DNA of 64,000 bases, taken from assembly GCA_039029275.1 (NCBI GenBank), contig JBCCGL010000005.1:124001-188000 (forward strand). Direction: 5' to 3'. The position numbers were made by a program, and so were the translations under genes. Of this stretch, positions 34,872-42,692 are shown one piece after another (position 1 is the stretch's first letter; each line of letters opens with the position of its first letter). The notes beneath the pieces were generated by a model. It did not search any database. It was not told the origin of the DNA and saw only the letters and a program-made list of their open reading frames with translations. The DNA comes from JBCCGL01 sp039029275 (lineage in GTDB: Bacteria; Pseudomonadota; Gammaproteobacteria; JBCCGL01).

Positions 34872-37193
34872 CTAGTCCTGCTTGATAATTATTGGCGGCG
34901 TAAACGCTTTAACCGGAGGTAACTCGCCTTCGAATTTTGTAATCTGCACCATGCAGGTGTGCGCAATCGGCCCTTGCGCCAAGCGCGAGGTTCCTTTATC
35001 CGGCGTCAACACATTCGGATTTCCGTGCGCACACATTGATTGCGAAATGCCTGGCTCGACCGGATCGAACCACGCACCGGTGCCCATTTGCGCCACACCC
35101 GGCATGACGTCGTCATCAATCACGACAGCGGCGAGGCATCTTCCGCGCGCGTTATGAACCGTCACTATGTCGTGAGATTTTAAATCGCGCTGTTTTGCCT
35201 CAGCTGTACAGAGCATCACGGGCTCGCGACCGTTAATCTTAGCTGCGCGGCTGTGCGAGCCGTGATCGAGCTGCGAATGCAGTTTTGTTGACGGCTGGTT
35301 AGAAATTAAATGCAGGGGATACTCCGCGCTCGCATTTCCCAGCCACTCGAGAGGTTCCAACCAACAAGCGTGGCCGGGGCAATCCTCGTAGTCAAAATCT
35401 GCGACTGTTTGCGAAAACAATTCAATTTTCCCTGAGGGTGTTCGCAAGGGGTTCGCGTTTGGATTTTCGCGAAACGCTTCTAGCATGACGACAGGGTTTT
35501 TCGGCGGTGGCAGCACAAACCATTGCTGGCGCTTTAAGTCTGCATAGCTCGACGGTATGTCGAGATTTTGCGCATCCGCATTTTCTCGGGTTTTGGCGTA
35601 AATCCAATCGAGCCACTGCGCCTCATCGCGGCCCTCAGTAAATTTGTCCTCTACTCCCATCGCGCGCGCGATGCCGGAAAATATCGCGTAGTCGTCGCGC
35701 GCGTCACCTGGCGGCTCGACAATCTTTTCCATCGCGAGCACGTAGGGATCGCGCGGTGAAAATGAAATGTCGTTGCGTTCTATCGTTGTCGTACACGGCA
35801 GCACGATATCCGCATGCTTGGCGAGCGAGTTCCAGCTCCATTCATTCACGATTATCGTTTCGGGTTTATGCCACGCGCGCAGCATGCGATTGAGATCTTG
35901 ATGGTGGTGGAAGGGATTGCCGCCAGCCCAATATACGAGACGCACATCCGGGTAGCGGCGCGTTTTTCCGTTATAGTCGAATTCTTTACCGGGGTGCAGC
36001 AACATATCGCTGATTCGTGCGACAGGTATAAAGCATTCTGTTCCGCGTTCACCTTGTGGCAGTGACGCGCCCGGAATTTTCGTACCATGGTCGCCGATAC
36101 TGTTAGTCGCACTGTAACCAAAGCCGATACCTCCCCCGGGCAAGCCGATCTGCCCGAGCATCGCTGCCAGCGTAATCGCGGCCCAGAATGGTTGCTCACC
36201 GTGGTCTTGTCGCGTGAGCGACCAGCTCGCGGAAATCATCGTTCGCGTGCCAGCCATGCGGCGCGCGAGTTGGTGAATTAGATCTGCCGGGATCGCACAA
36301 ATCTGCGCCGCCCAATCGGCGTCCTTGACCACCCCATCTTTTTCGCCATTGATATAGCGCAGGAACTCATCGAATCCGACGGTGTATTGATCAAGAAAAG
36401 TTTGATCGTGGAGATTTTCCGAATACAACGTGTGGGCAAGCGCAAGCATCAACGCGGTGTCTGTATTCGGTCGAACTGCAATCCACTCTGCGTCAACGTC
36501 GCTTACGACGTCACTGCGCAATGGGCTGATGTTGACAATCTTCAAGCCGGCCTGGTGCGCGCGATGCAGGTTTTCGAGCTGCGTGTGACGCCCAATCCCA
36601 CCAGCGTTTATTTGGCCGTTTTTGAGTGGAACGCCGCCAAACGCAACCATCAATTCGCAGTGCTTGGCAATCGAAGGCCAGCTGGTAGCAGAAGCAAGAT
36701 AGGCAAAAAAGTTGCCCAGCACATGCGGTACGGCAACTTCAGCTGCGGCGTAACTGTACGTGGTAACCGAACGCGTAAAGCCACCGATACAATTCAAAAA
36801 TCGCTTTAACTGACTTTGTGCATGATGAAATCGGCCCGCGCTGGCCCAACCGTAAGAACCGGCATAAATCGACTCATTACCATAGGTACTGCGAACACGG
36901 TTAAGCTCATCGGCAACCAGTTTTTCTGCAACATCCCATGTGACTTGCACGAAAGGCTCAGCGCCCCGCTTGTGCGTGTCGCAGCCTGCGCCATTTTCCA
37001 GCCAGCTTTTGCGCACCATGGGTGCAGTAATCCGTGTAGGCCCATCGAGCACATCGACTATGCCATGACCTATTGGCGAAGGATCAGCGTCTTCTTCAAA
37101 AGGATGCAAGGCCACAACCTTGCCATCGAGTGTCTCAACCCGATACGCACCCCAGTGATTAGCAGTAAGCGGAAGGTCGAGGTTGTCAGCCAC
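34872..37193 (-). CDS. DMSO-reductase-family molybdopterin oxidoreductase (BisC-type)
   Basis: This is a bis-MGD molybdoenzyme of 773 residues. Ser118, in GSYGWASAG, aligns with the molybdenum-ligating serine of DMSO/TMAO/biotin sulfoxide reductases. There is no N-terminal CxxC iron-sulfur motif, as in BisC, DorA and TorA. No Tat signal is present, so a cytoplasmic location like BisC is likely. The C-terminal molydopterin dinucleotide domain (LHLISNQPSTKLHSQLDHG) is intact. The start is a GTG. The enzyme probably reduces an S- or N-oxide. A DUF3291 gene lies 30 bases upstream on the same strand. Confidence 0.92.
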   Translation of the reverse strand: MADNLDLPLTANHWGAYRVETLDGKVVALHPFEEDADPSPIGHGIVDVLDGPTRITAPMVRKSWLENGAGCDTHKRGAEPFVQVTWDVAEKLVADELNRVRSTYGNESIYAGSYGWASAGRFHHAQSQLKRFLNCIGGFTRSVTTYSYAAAEVAVPHVLGNFFAYLASATSWPSIAKHCELMVAFGGVPLKNGQINAGGIGRHTQLENLHRAHQAGLKIVNISPLRSDVVSDVDAEWIAVRPNTDTALMLALAHTLYSENLHDQTFLDQYTVGFDEFLRYINGEKDGVVKDADWAAQICAIPADLIHQLARRMAGTRTMISASWSLTRQDHGEQPFWAAITLAAMLGQIGLPGGGIGFGYSATNSIGDHGTKIPGASLPQGERGTECFIPVARISDMLLHPGKEFDYNGKTRRYPDVRLVYWAGGNPFHHHQDLNRMLRAWHKPETIIVNEWSWNSLAKHADIVLPCTTTIERNDISFSPRDPYVLAMEKIVEPPGDARDDYAIFSGIARAMGVEDKFTEGRDEAQWLDWIYAKTRENADAQNLDIPSSYADLKRQQWFVLPPPKNPVVMLEAFRENPNANPLRTPSGKIELFSQTVADFDYEDCPGHACWLEPLEWLGNASAEYPLHLISNQPSTKLHSQLDHGSHSRAAKINGREPVMLCTAEAKQRDLKSHDIVTVHNARGRCLAAVVIDDDVMPGVAQMGTGAWFDPVEPGISQSMCAHGNPNVLTPDKGTSRLAQGPIAHTCMVQITKFEGELPPVKAFTPPIIIKQD

Positions 37194-37223
37194 CGCTAGA
37201 AGTCACCTGTCGCACCTCATCCG

Positions 37224-37706
37224 CTATGCGCACTCATCCTTGAACGGGATGAGTGTTTCACCACTCGGAGCAGGAAACGGTTGCTTAAATGTAAACGCAG
37301 AGTAAGTCGGCCCATTTTGACGTAAAAGTTCAAGGCGGATCTTCGCTTCGTCAATTGAGGGGCGTCTACCTTCTTCGATCCACCAGAGCACTATATAAAA
37401 ATCAATTTTTTCGAACCACTCTTTGCGGCGGCGCATGATTTGCTTGTGCGCATCATTGCGGTAGACGAAATTCACCAGTGATTTTATGTCCGCCCACACA
37501 GACATATTGATCGCGATGTTAGGATCATCAAACGCCTGCACATCCATGGCGTCATTTCCCTCGCCGGTGAACCGCCATATATAACCGGGTTGCCGCTCAG
37601 CAACTGCGTTCACGTGATCGAGACTGTTCATAAAATCCGCATTTACCGGGTGTTCCTGCGGGAGGCGAAATTTGGCTATGTTTAACTGTGCTAATTCGTA
37701 GATCAT
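37224..37706 (-). CDS. DUF3291 domain protein
   Basis: This is a soluble 160-residue protein fitting DUF3291: it begins YELAQLNIAKFR, has ERQPGYIWRF, and contains MSVWADIKSLVNFVYR and the FVYRNDAHKQIMRRRKEWF segment. Relatives are small monooxygenase-like ABM-fold proteins with no known reaction. It precedes the molybdoenzyme gene by 30 bases on the same strand and so is likely in an operon with it. A 191-base gap separates it from the histone-like-tail gene. Confidence 0.83.
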   Translation of the reverse strand: MIYELAQLNIAKFRLPQEHPVNADFMNSLDHVNAVAERQPGYIWRFTGEGNDAMDVQAFDDPNIAINMSVWADIKSLVNFVYRNDAHKQIMRRRKEWFEKIDFYIVLWWIEEGRRPSIDEAKIRLELLRQNGPTYSAFTFKQPFPAPSGETLIPFKDECA

Positions 37707-37897
37707 AAATTGTTCCTAACGTCCAAGCGGACTTGGGAAAAAATCGTGAAACCTACAATACCGCAATTTCGATTCGTAAAACACAGCGAGTTAGCCATCG
37801 GATCGCGGCACACCTCAGCTGCGATTATCCTGTCAATCACTGGCCCCGATTGGTCCAACAGCAGCCGGCGCGATCCGCTAATAGTTAACGGGTTTGG

Positions 37898-39136
37898 CTA
37901 TGTCTTATCGGAAGATTCACTCGTGTTTTCTATCTCACTATTCGAGGTTTTTTGCGTCGCGCTTTTTCTGGCTGTTGTTTTTTTCGATGTTGTTTTTTTC
38001 TTAGTCGCTGTTTTTTTGGCTGTTGCTTTCTTTTTGGAAACTTTCTTTGCGCTTACTTTTTTTGCAGAAACCTTTTTTGCAGGTGTTTTTTTTGCACTGG
38101 CTTTCTTGCTCGTCGCTTTTTTCTTTGCTGTGGATTTTTTCGATGCTAATTTTTTTGCCGGTGTCTTTTTAGTCGATGTCTTTTTAGTCGATGCCTTTTT
38201 CGCTGTTGATTTCTTCGCGGCAACTTTCTTGCTCGATGTTTTTTTCCTAGTTTTACTTGTTTTCGTCGCTATGTCTACTGAACCTGCAGGCTCTTTCGTT
38301 TCGACTTCGACTCCACCTTGTTGTGGATTGGAATCTTCCACAAGGTCTGAACTGCGACGACGAGGGGGGGCCCGGCGACGATCGGGGGCTTTAAGAATTT
38401 GATAGAAAGCATCGCACATCGCCTTACTCAATTTTTTTCCGTCAATCGTCTTTGACTGCAGCCACTGAGTCAGGTCATTTTTTTCAGGCAAGGCCGAACG
38501 ATCCTGACCCATATAAAGCTCGCGAATGGCATCACCCAGAAGTGCGATCAACGGAGTTGAGTATGTGTTCGCTGCTTGATTCGCAGGGTCGAATGTTATT
38601 TTGTCAACATTAAACTCAAGCAGCTGCTTATCCATCCACTCCTCGATACTACTGGGCTCGAGAACGTATTCGTTGACCAGCAGACGGCTATCACCGTCTA
38701 GCGCGCCACGCGGAATCGCGAGGAAACCCGCCCATTGAAGATAGCGTGCAATGGTTTTTACATGATCGAAACTCATTTCGGACTGCTCAGACAGGCGTCG
38801 AATCGTAACCGGATCGTCGAACCAGGTTCGATAGTGGTTTCGACATGCCCCCATAAGACTGTTGATGTCGGCGAGAAGTCTCGAGAAATACACGCCTTCG
38901 AGTAGGCGAAAAAACGGAAAATGCAGCCTGTAGGTATTGCGCTCGACGTCATGTACAACAAACCCGTTGGCGACGAGTTGATCAATCAGGGAAAGGTGCT
39001 TGCCGTAGTCACGCCTGAATATCACGGCGTCCCAAACGAGAGTGTCGTCCTCAGCACGAATCACCAAATCGTGAAAAATCTCAGTTGTTAATCGATCGAA
39101 TTGGAACTTGTCATGTGGATCAAAATTCGACGCCAT
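37898..39136 (-). CDS. Protein with unknown N-terminal domain and histone-H1-like lysine-rich tail
   Basis: This is a 412-residue protein in two parts. Residues 1 to about 285 form a globular domain with possible winged-helix segments (LIDQLVANGFVV, IARYLQWAGFLAI); I do not recognise the family. From about 290 to 395 the sequence is almost only Lys, Ala, Ser and Thr in KK(S/T)xAKK-like repeats, like eukaryotic H1 tails and the bacterial AlgP and Hc1/Hc2 proteins; a short Ser/Glu-rich end follows. Start at 39136: AGGGA sits seven bases before, whereas an ATG two codons up is too close to it. The tail strongly suggests DNA or RNA binding. Confidence 0.75.
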   Translation of the reverse strand: MASNFDPHDKFQFDRLTTEIFHDLVIRAEDDTLVWDAVIFRRDYGKHLSLIDQLVANGFVVHDVERNTYRLHFPFFRLLEGVYFSRLLADINSLMGACRNHYRTWFDDPVTIRRLSEQSEMSFDHVKTIARYLQWAGFLAIPRGALDGDSRLLVNEYVLEPSSIEEWMDKQLLEFNVDKITFDPANQAANTYSTPLIALLGDAIRELYMGQDRSALPEKNDLTQWLQSKTIDGKKLSKAMCDAFYQILKAPDRRRAPPRRRSSDLVEDSNPQQGGVEVETKEPAGSVDIATKTSKTRKKTSSKKVAAKKSTAKKASTKKTSTKKTPAKKLASKKSTAKKKATSKKASAKKTPAKKVSAKKVSAKKVSKKKATAKKTATKKKTTSKKTTARKSATQKTSNSEIENTSESSDKT

Positions 39137-39245
39137 TGGCATTTCCCTAAATCATTTTTGCGTTGAGACAGTTTAATGGGCCACTCAAGGAATTTTAAGC
39201 GGACTGTGTGCCCCGTCGTGTGATTTTTTCAGACATTAGACACAC

Positions 39246-39707
39246 TTACGTCAAATAGTCGAGCGGTAACTGCGTCGTATTCTTTAATTCTTCCATCGCG
39301 AAATGGGAACTCACTTCAAAGATATCAACCTTTGAAATCAGGGTTTTGTAAACTCGGTCAAATGCTTCCACATTGGGCACCACAGCCTTGAGTATGTAGT
39401 CCACATCGCCACTCATGCGATAAAACTCGACGATTTCCGGGATATCGGCAACAGCCGACGAAAACGCTTCAAGCCATTCATTCGAGTGCTGGTTGGTTCG
39501 AACATTGATGAACACCGTGACCGCCACATTGAGCTTCGCCGGATTTAACAAAGCGACTTTCTGCTTGATGATACCGCTCTCTTGCAGTTTCCGAATTCTT
39601 CGCCAACAAGGATTCTTGCTCAGTCCAACGCGCTCGGCAATTTCAAGCAATGGCAGTTCTGCGTTTCGCTGCAAAAGTTCTAGTATTTGCTTGTCGTAAC
39701 GATCCAT
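39246..39707 (-). CDS. Lrp/AsnC family transcriptional regulator
   Basis: This is a 153-residue regulator. The N-terminal helix-turn-helix lies in PLLEIAERVGLSKNPCWRRI with the KLQESGIIKQ wing; the C-terminal RAM ligand-binding domain starts at VAVTVFINVRTNQH and contains the MSGDVDYIL turn. Such proteins sense amino acids and bind DNA as octamers. Targets are unknown, but it diverges with a gap of 137 bases from the small membrane protein gene at 39845. Confidence 0.95.
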   Translation of the reverse strand: MDRYDKQILELLQRNAELPLLEIAERVGLSKNPCWRRIRKLQESGIIKQKVALLNPAKLNVAVTVFINVRTNQHSNEWLEAFSSAVADIPEIVEFYRMSGDVDYILKAVVPNVEAFDRVYKTLISKVDIFEVSSHFAMEELKNTTQLPLDYLT

Positions 39708-39844
39708 AGTAATTATGTTCTATTTATTGACAACTATGGGGGATGATATCTCAAATTAGTGCCATAATTCAGGAATTTTGGGAACTATTATCACGCTTCG
39801 ATTGCTAGTATTCCTCTGCAAACAAATCCTGAGGATCGAACAGA

Positions 39845-40090
39845 ATGTTAAAACACTTCACTCAACACCCTGCCAGCGTCGGCGAATCCTATGGCGAGCA
39901 CTTTCTTACGGCATCCACCTTCGCGGTAAAACTCCTGATCGGCGCAGTTGTGTGTTCAATACACGCAGTGCTGCCCTTTATGTTTGAGAAAACGGGCAGC
40001 CGGATAATCCAATCGCTACACGACAGGATGATCATCAATCGCGCCCGCTCCTCAAACACCAACACCCAGCAGTCTGCACGTTCGGCATAA
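39845..40090 (+). CDS. DUF6356-family small protein
   Basis: This is an 81-residue protein starting MLKHFTQHPASVGESYGEH. It carries the hydrophobic stretch FAVKLLIGAVVCSIHAVLPFMF and then KTGSRIIQSLHDRM, a pattern I associate with DUF6356, a family of short proteins with one membrane-like segment and a His-rich start. GAGGA (39829-39833) lies upstream but at a long spacing. The function is unknown. It faces away from the Lrp/AsnC gene. Confidence 0.75.
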   Translation: MLKHFTQHPASVGESYGEHFLTASTFAVKLLIGAVVCSIHAVLPFMFEKTGSRIIQSLHDRMIINRARSSNTNTQQSARSA

Positions 40091-40536
40091 AACAGGGCCT
40101 CGCCAATAGAAGAATCCCTCACGTGCATGGGGTAAGCGCCAGGGATATCACGTGAAATCAGCGAGTTAAAAACAGCTGAGGTAAGAACGCGTCAGGCACC
40201 CGAGGATAGACGGAGTGTTTTCGTCGACGACCTGCGCGCGTCTGACGTTCGGTACCTAATTACGGACAAGGTTCATAGAACGTCAGGTGTAATTCTCTTA
40301 AATTCCTCTCAACAGAGGATGTGGACAAATCGTCACCCCCTTTGTTGATTTTTAAACAATACAACCAATACAACTAATTGTGCTGCCATTTTCATTTTGG
40401 CAGCAGGGGAGTTTCGGGCAAAGTTTTCACACCAATCATAGTTGCTGATAAAAGATCGCATAGCGAGTCAAGACTGATTCATCAATTTTTCTGGATATTT
40501 GATTTATTTAGTCTAGGCTTTTTTGTGCGTATCAAT
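40091..40536 (+). other. Non-coding stretch before the riboswitch
   Basis: This 446-base interval holds no open frame with coding character. It includes a small hairpin (GCTGCCA at 40382-40388 with TGGCAGC at 40398-40404) with no T-run, and an AT-rich last 60 bases where the promoter for the riboswitch transcript should lie. No clear sigma70 box pair was found there. Confidence 0.5.
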
Positions 40537-40620
40537 GAAAAGGCAACCCTGTCGAAAGACAGAGGGCGCAAAGCCACGGGCCTAAAGCGAATTTTTCGCT
40601 ACGGCAGCCGGGCTGCCAGA
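40537..40620 (+). promoter_or_regulatory. Cyclic-di-GMP-I (GEMM-I) riboswitch aptamer
   Basis: The stretch has the signature parts of the GEMM-I aptamer in order: GGCAAC (P1 5' strand), a P2 hairpin CCTGTC-GAAA-GACAG with a GNRA tetraloop, the highly conserved GCGCAAAGCCAC internal segment, GGGCCTAA as tetraloop receptor, a P3 hairpin with loop ATTTTT, CGGCAGCCGG and the closing GGCTGCC. These are the elements that bind cyclic di-GMP in known riboswitches such as Vc2. It sits about 105 bases before the start of the secreted protein at 40725. I place it by eye; the pairing elements leave little doubt. Confidence 0.93.
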
Positions 40621-40715
40621 TGCTGCTTGGTAGTGATAGTGAGCCGTTAGTGCCGAAATCGCGAACGTGCCATCTGGTTGTAATTAATCGAGTAATAACC
40701 AGTTATCAGTACCAG
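40616..40715 (+). promoter_or_regulatory. Probable expression platform of the riboswitch
   Basis: CCAGATG (40616-40622), which overlaps the last bases of the aptamer's P1, can pair with CATCTGG (40671-40677). The CTGGTT (40674-40679) within that second arm can instead pair with AACCAG (40697-40702), or CTGGT with ACCAG (40711-40715) beside the AGGAGA ribosome binding site. These are mutually exclusive. No T-run terminator is seen, so control of translation initiation is more likely. Confidence 0.5.
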
Positions 40716-40724
40716 GAGACAATA

Positions 40725-42542
40725 ATGAGACCCGTACCTTCCACGCTTTCTGGATCGCGAGTTCACCGCGGTTTGGTTGCATCAGCATTTTGTGTTTGCG
40801 GCGTTTTCCTCGCAACGGCTCACGCCGAACCAGATGGACTAGTCGACGTAGAAGCAAGCGTTCATGTCGACGAGGTCCACCATGAAGTCGGCGACGAATT
40901 TTTGATTTATCTTCGTGCAAACAACCTGGACGAAGACGACCGTGCCAGTAACCTGGTGATTGTTAGCGAAATTCCAGACAATCTGGAAATTCTTGATTAC
41001 GGTGAATGCGAAGGCGACCAAGTTGTATGGTGCACCGATGACAGCGTTCGACCGAGCACCAGTGAAAGATACCAGGTGTTAGTTCGTGCAGTAAGCCCAG
41101 GAAGCCTGACTCTATCTGCTTCGGCAACCGCCGACGAACCTGACCCCGATCCTAACAACGACGTCGCAGTTCGGGGACTGGACATAGGCCGCTCCACGTT
41201 GACCAACTTGACCTGCAAAATCACTCTTTTGATCGGGTTCGAACTTGCGGATTGTGTTCCAGTGGGAACTGTTACAGCAACCGGACCCAGCACTACGTCC
41301 AATGGCGACACAACTTTTCCTGGGACTACCCAAAGGTTTGCACCTGGTTTCGCATTACCAGTTAGTGCTAGCGGAGGTTTATCGAGCAGCTCCTCGGTTA
41401 ACTCGGCATGGAACACCTGGGTCGAACCGTACTATCAGGACTGGCTAGACCCAGCAGAAAAAACAAGGATGTATGTGTACAGCAACAACCTCAAATACAA
41501 TTTGTTATTCCATAGTCATGGTCAAGCTCCGAACAACGTCAATGACCTTAGAGATCCAGACTACGAAAACTATGATTGGTCAACTATTGACGCATATATG
41601 AATTCATCACCGGTACAACAAGGCAAGGCTGAGGTTTTGTTAAGGTTGATCTGGGAAAGAGGCGGAACACCCGATTTCATCGAGGATTACGCTGACTTAG
41701 ACACCGATGATGAGCGTAAGCCTGATATCTCTGATTCGACAGTGCAAGCAGCCTTTAAGAACATACATACCGCGATCGCTGCGCGTTACAACAATAACCC
41801 TGACCTCTATGGCATGATTTTCCCAGAGTTCGGAGCGAATGCTGGCAGCGCCAAGAACAAAGCGATCAAAGAGGGCATCGCGAGTATTGTCGATCATGCA
41901 ACCGATGTGTACAGCAATCTGATGGTCATTGTGTATCAAAACAGCGGTTCGGATGCGTGGGGCAATATGAAAGACAATGAGCTTGTTCATACTGGCTACG
42001 CCGATGCTCGCTTTTTCCGCAGCTGCGGCGGATCGAATTCCAGCATCTTCAGCGGTAAATACGATTGCACGGATTCTGACGATTCCATATACAGACGAGC
42101 CCAGATCTCGAATGCCTCGGACCCCAATACACCTCCGAGTGGGAAACGAAGAATCGTTATGGTATCCGGCGAACCCAATGGCTATGTTTTGTTTACGAAC
42201 TCCAATACCAGCAACCCGTATGGCGAGAGTCTGCACAGAGATGACACAAATGCAGACCAAATGCTGAATACCTACTTGTGGTACCACTCAGGACAACCTC
42301 GAGCTGAGGGTTCTGACAGAAATTCGGGGTTAGGCGATGGTCAAGCCGATAATCCAGGAATTATTCCCGCGCATATCATTGTGCTGCCGAATAAAGTCAG
42401 TGCTGAAACGATTAATGGCCGTCCAACGTATCTAGATGAGCTCACGCCGTCGCAGGTTAATAACGTGATGAGGCGCTTTGGAGCGCAAGGAACGAAAGCA
42501 GTCCCCGCGCTACCACATAATTGGTTATCTGAAGCAAGTTAA
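40725..42542 (+). CDS. Secreted protein with DUF11-like domain and putative glycosidase-like domain
   Basis: This is an exported protein of 605 residues. Residues 1-34 are a signal peptide ending ATAHA. Residues about 38-165 look like a DUF11/CARDB-type beta-sandwich (VGDEFLIYLRANNL, ASNLVIVSEIPDNLEILDYG, DPDPNNDVA). The rest, about 225-605, resembles a TIM-barrel hydrolase: WNTWVEPYYQDW, LLRLIWERGG, GMIFPEFG and RIVMVSGEPNG; the glutamates in the last two would suit catalytic residues, but I do not recognise the family. Start at the ATG with AGGAGA six bases upstream; the open frame reaches back to 40620 through the riboswitch but is not coding there. It is the only gene under the riboswitch. 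Confidence 0.8.
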   Translation: MRPVPSTLSGSRVHRGLVASAFCVCGVFLATAHAEPDGLVDVEASVHVDEVHHEVGDEFLIYLRANNLDEDDRASNLVIVSEIPDNLEILDYGECEGDQVVWCTDDSVRPSTSERYQVLVRAVSPGSLTLSASATADEPDPDPNNDVAVRGLDIGRSTLTNLTCKITLLIGFELADCVPVGTVTATGPSTTSNGDTTFPGTTQRFAPGFALPVSASGGLSSSSSVNSAWNTWVEPYYQDWLDPAEKTRMYVYSNNLKYNLLFHSHGQAPNNVNDLRDPDYENYDWSTIDAYMNSSPVQQGKAEVLLRLIWERGGTPDFIEDYADLDTDDERKPDISDSTVQAAFKNIHTAIAARYNNNPDLYGMIFPEFGANAGSAKNKAIKEGIASIVDHATDVYSNLMVIVYQNSGSDAWGNMKDNELVHTGYADARFFRSCGGSNSSIFSGKYDCTDSDDSIYRRAQISNASDPNTPPSGKRRIVMVSGEPNGYVLFTNSNTSNPYGESLHRDDTNADQMLNTYLWYHSGQPRAEGSDRNSGLGDGQADNPGIIPAHIIVLPNKVSAETINGRPTYLDELTPSQVNNVMRRFGAQGTKAVPALPHNWLSEAS

Positions 42543-42568
42543 CCTACGTCAACATTTTTATGTAACCC

Positions 42569-42602
42569 AAGCCCGACTGATTGTTTCAGTCGGGCTTTTT
42601 TG
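42569..42602 (+). terminator. Intrinsic terminator after the riboswitch-controlled gene
   Basis: A 12-bp perfect stem (AAGCCCGACTGA with TCAGTCGGGCTT, five-base loop) is followed by a T-run, 27 bases after the stop of the secreted protein gene. This closes the riboswitch transcript as a one-gene unit. Confidence 0.92.
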
Positions 42603-42692
42603 CGTAGAAACAAAATAATGGTGACGATGGCTAGAACTAATACTCGAGACTTTATAAGCGTTGTATTTGTTAAGACTGCTAAATCCAGAAAA

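Noticed and set aside
37710..38402. Plus-strand frame rich in Phe and Val opposite the lysine-rich tail
   Set aside because: Phe-rich sequence is the reverse reading of AAA/AAG lysine codons; not a membrane protein.
40143..40160. CACGTG-centred palindrome as a possible parS site
   Set aside because: Only the central part and one side match TGTTTCACGTGAAACA; too many mismatches, and no second site was found near parAB.
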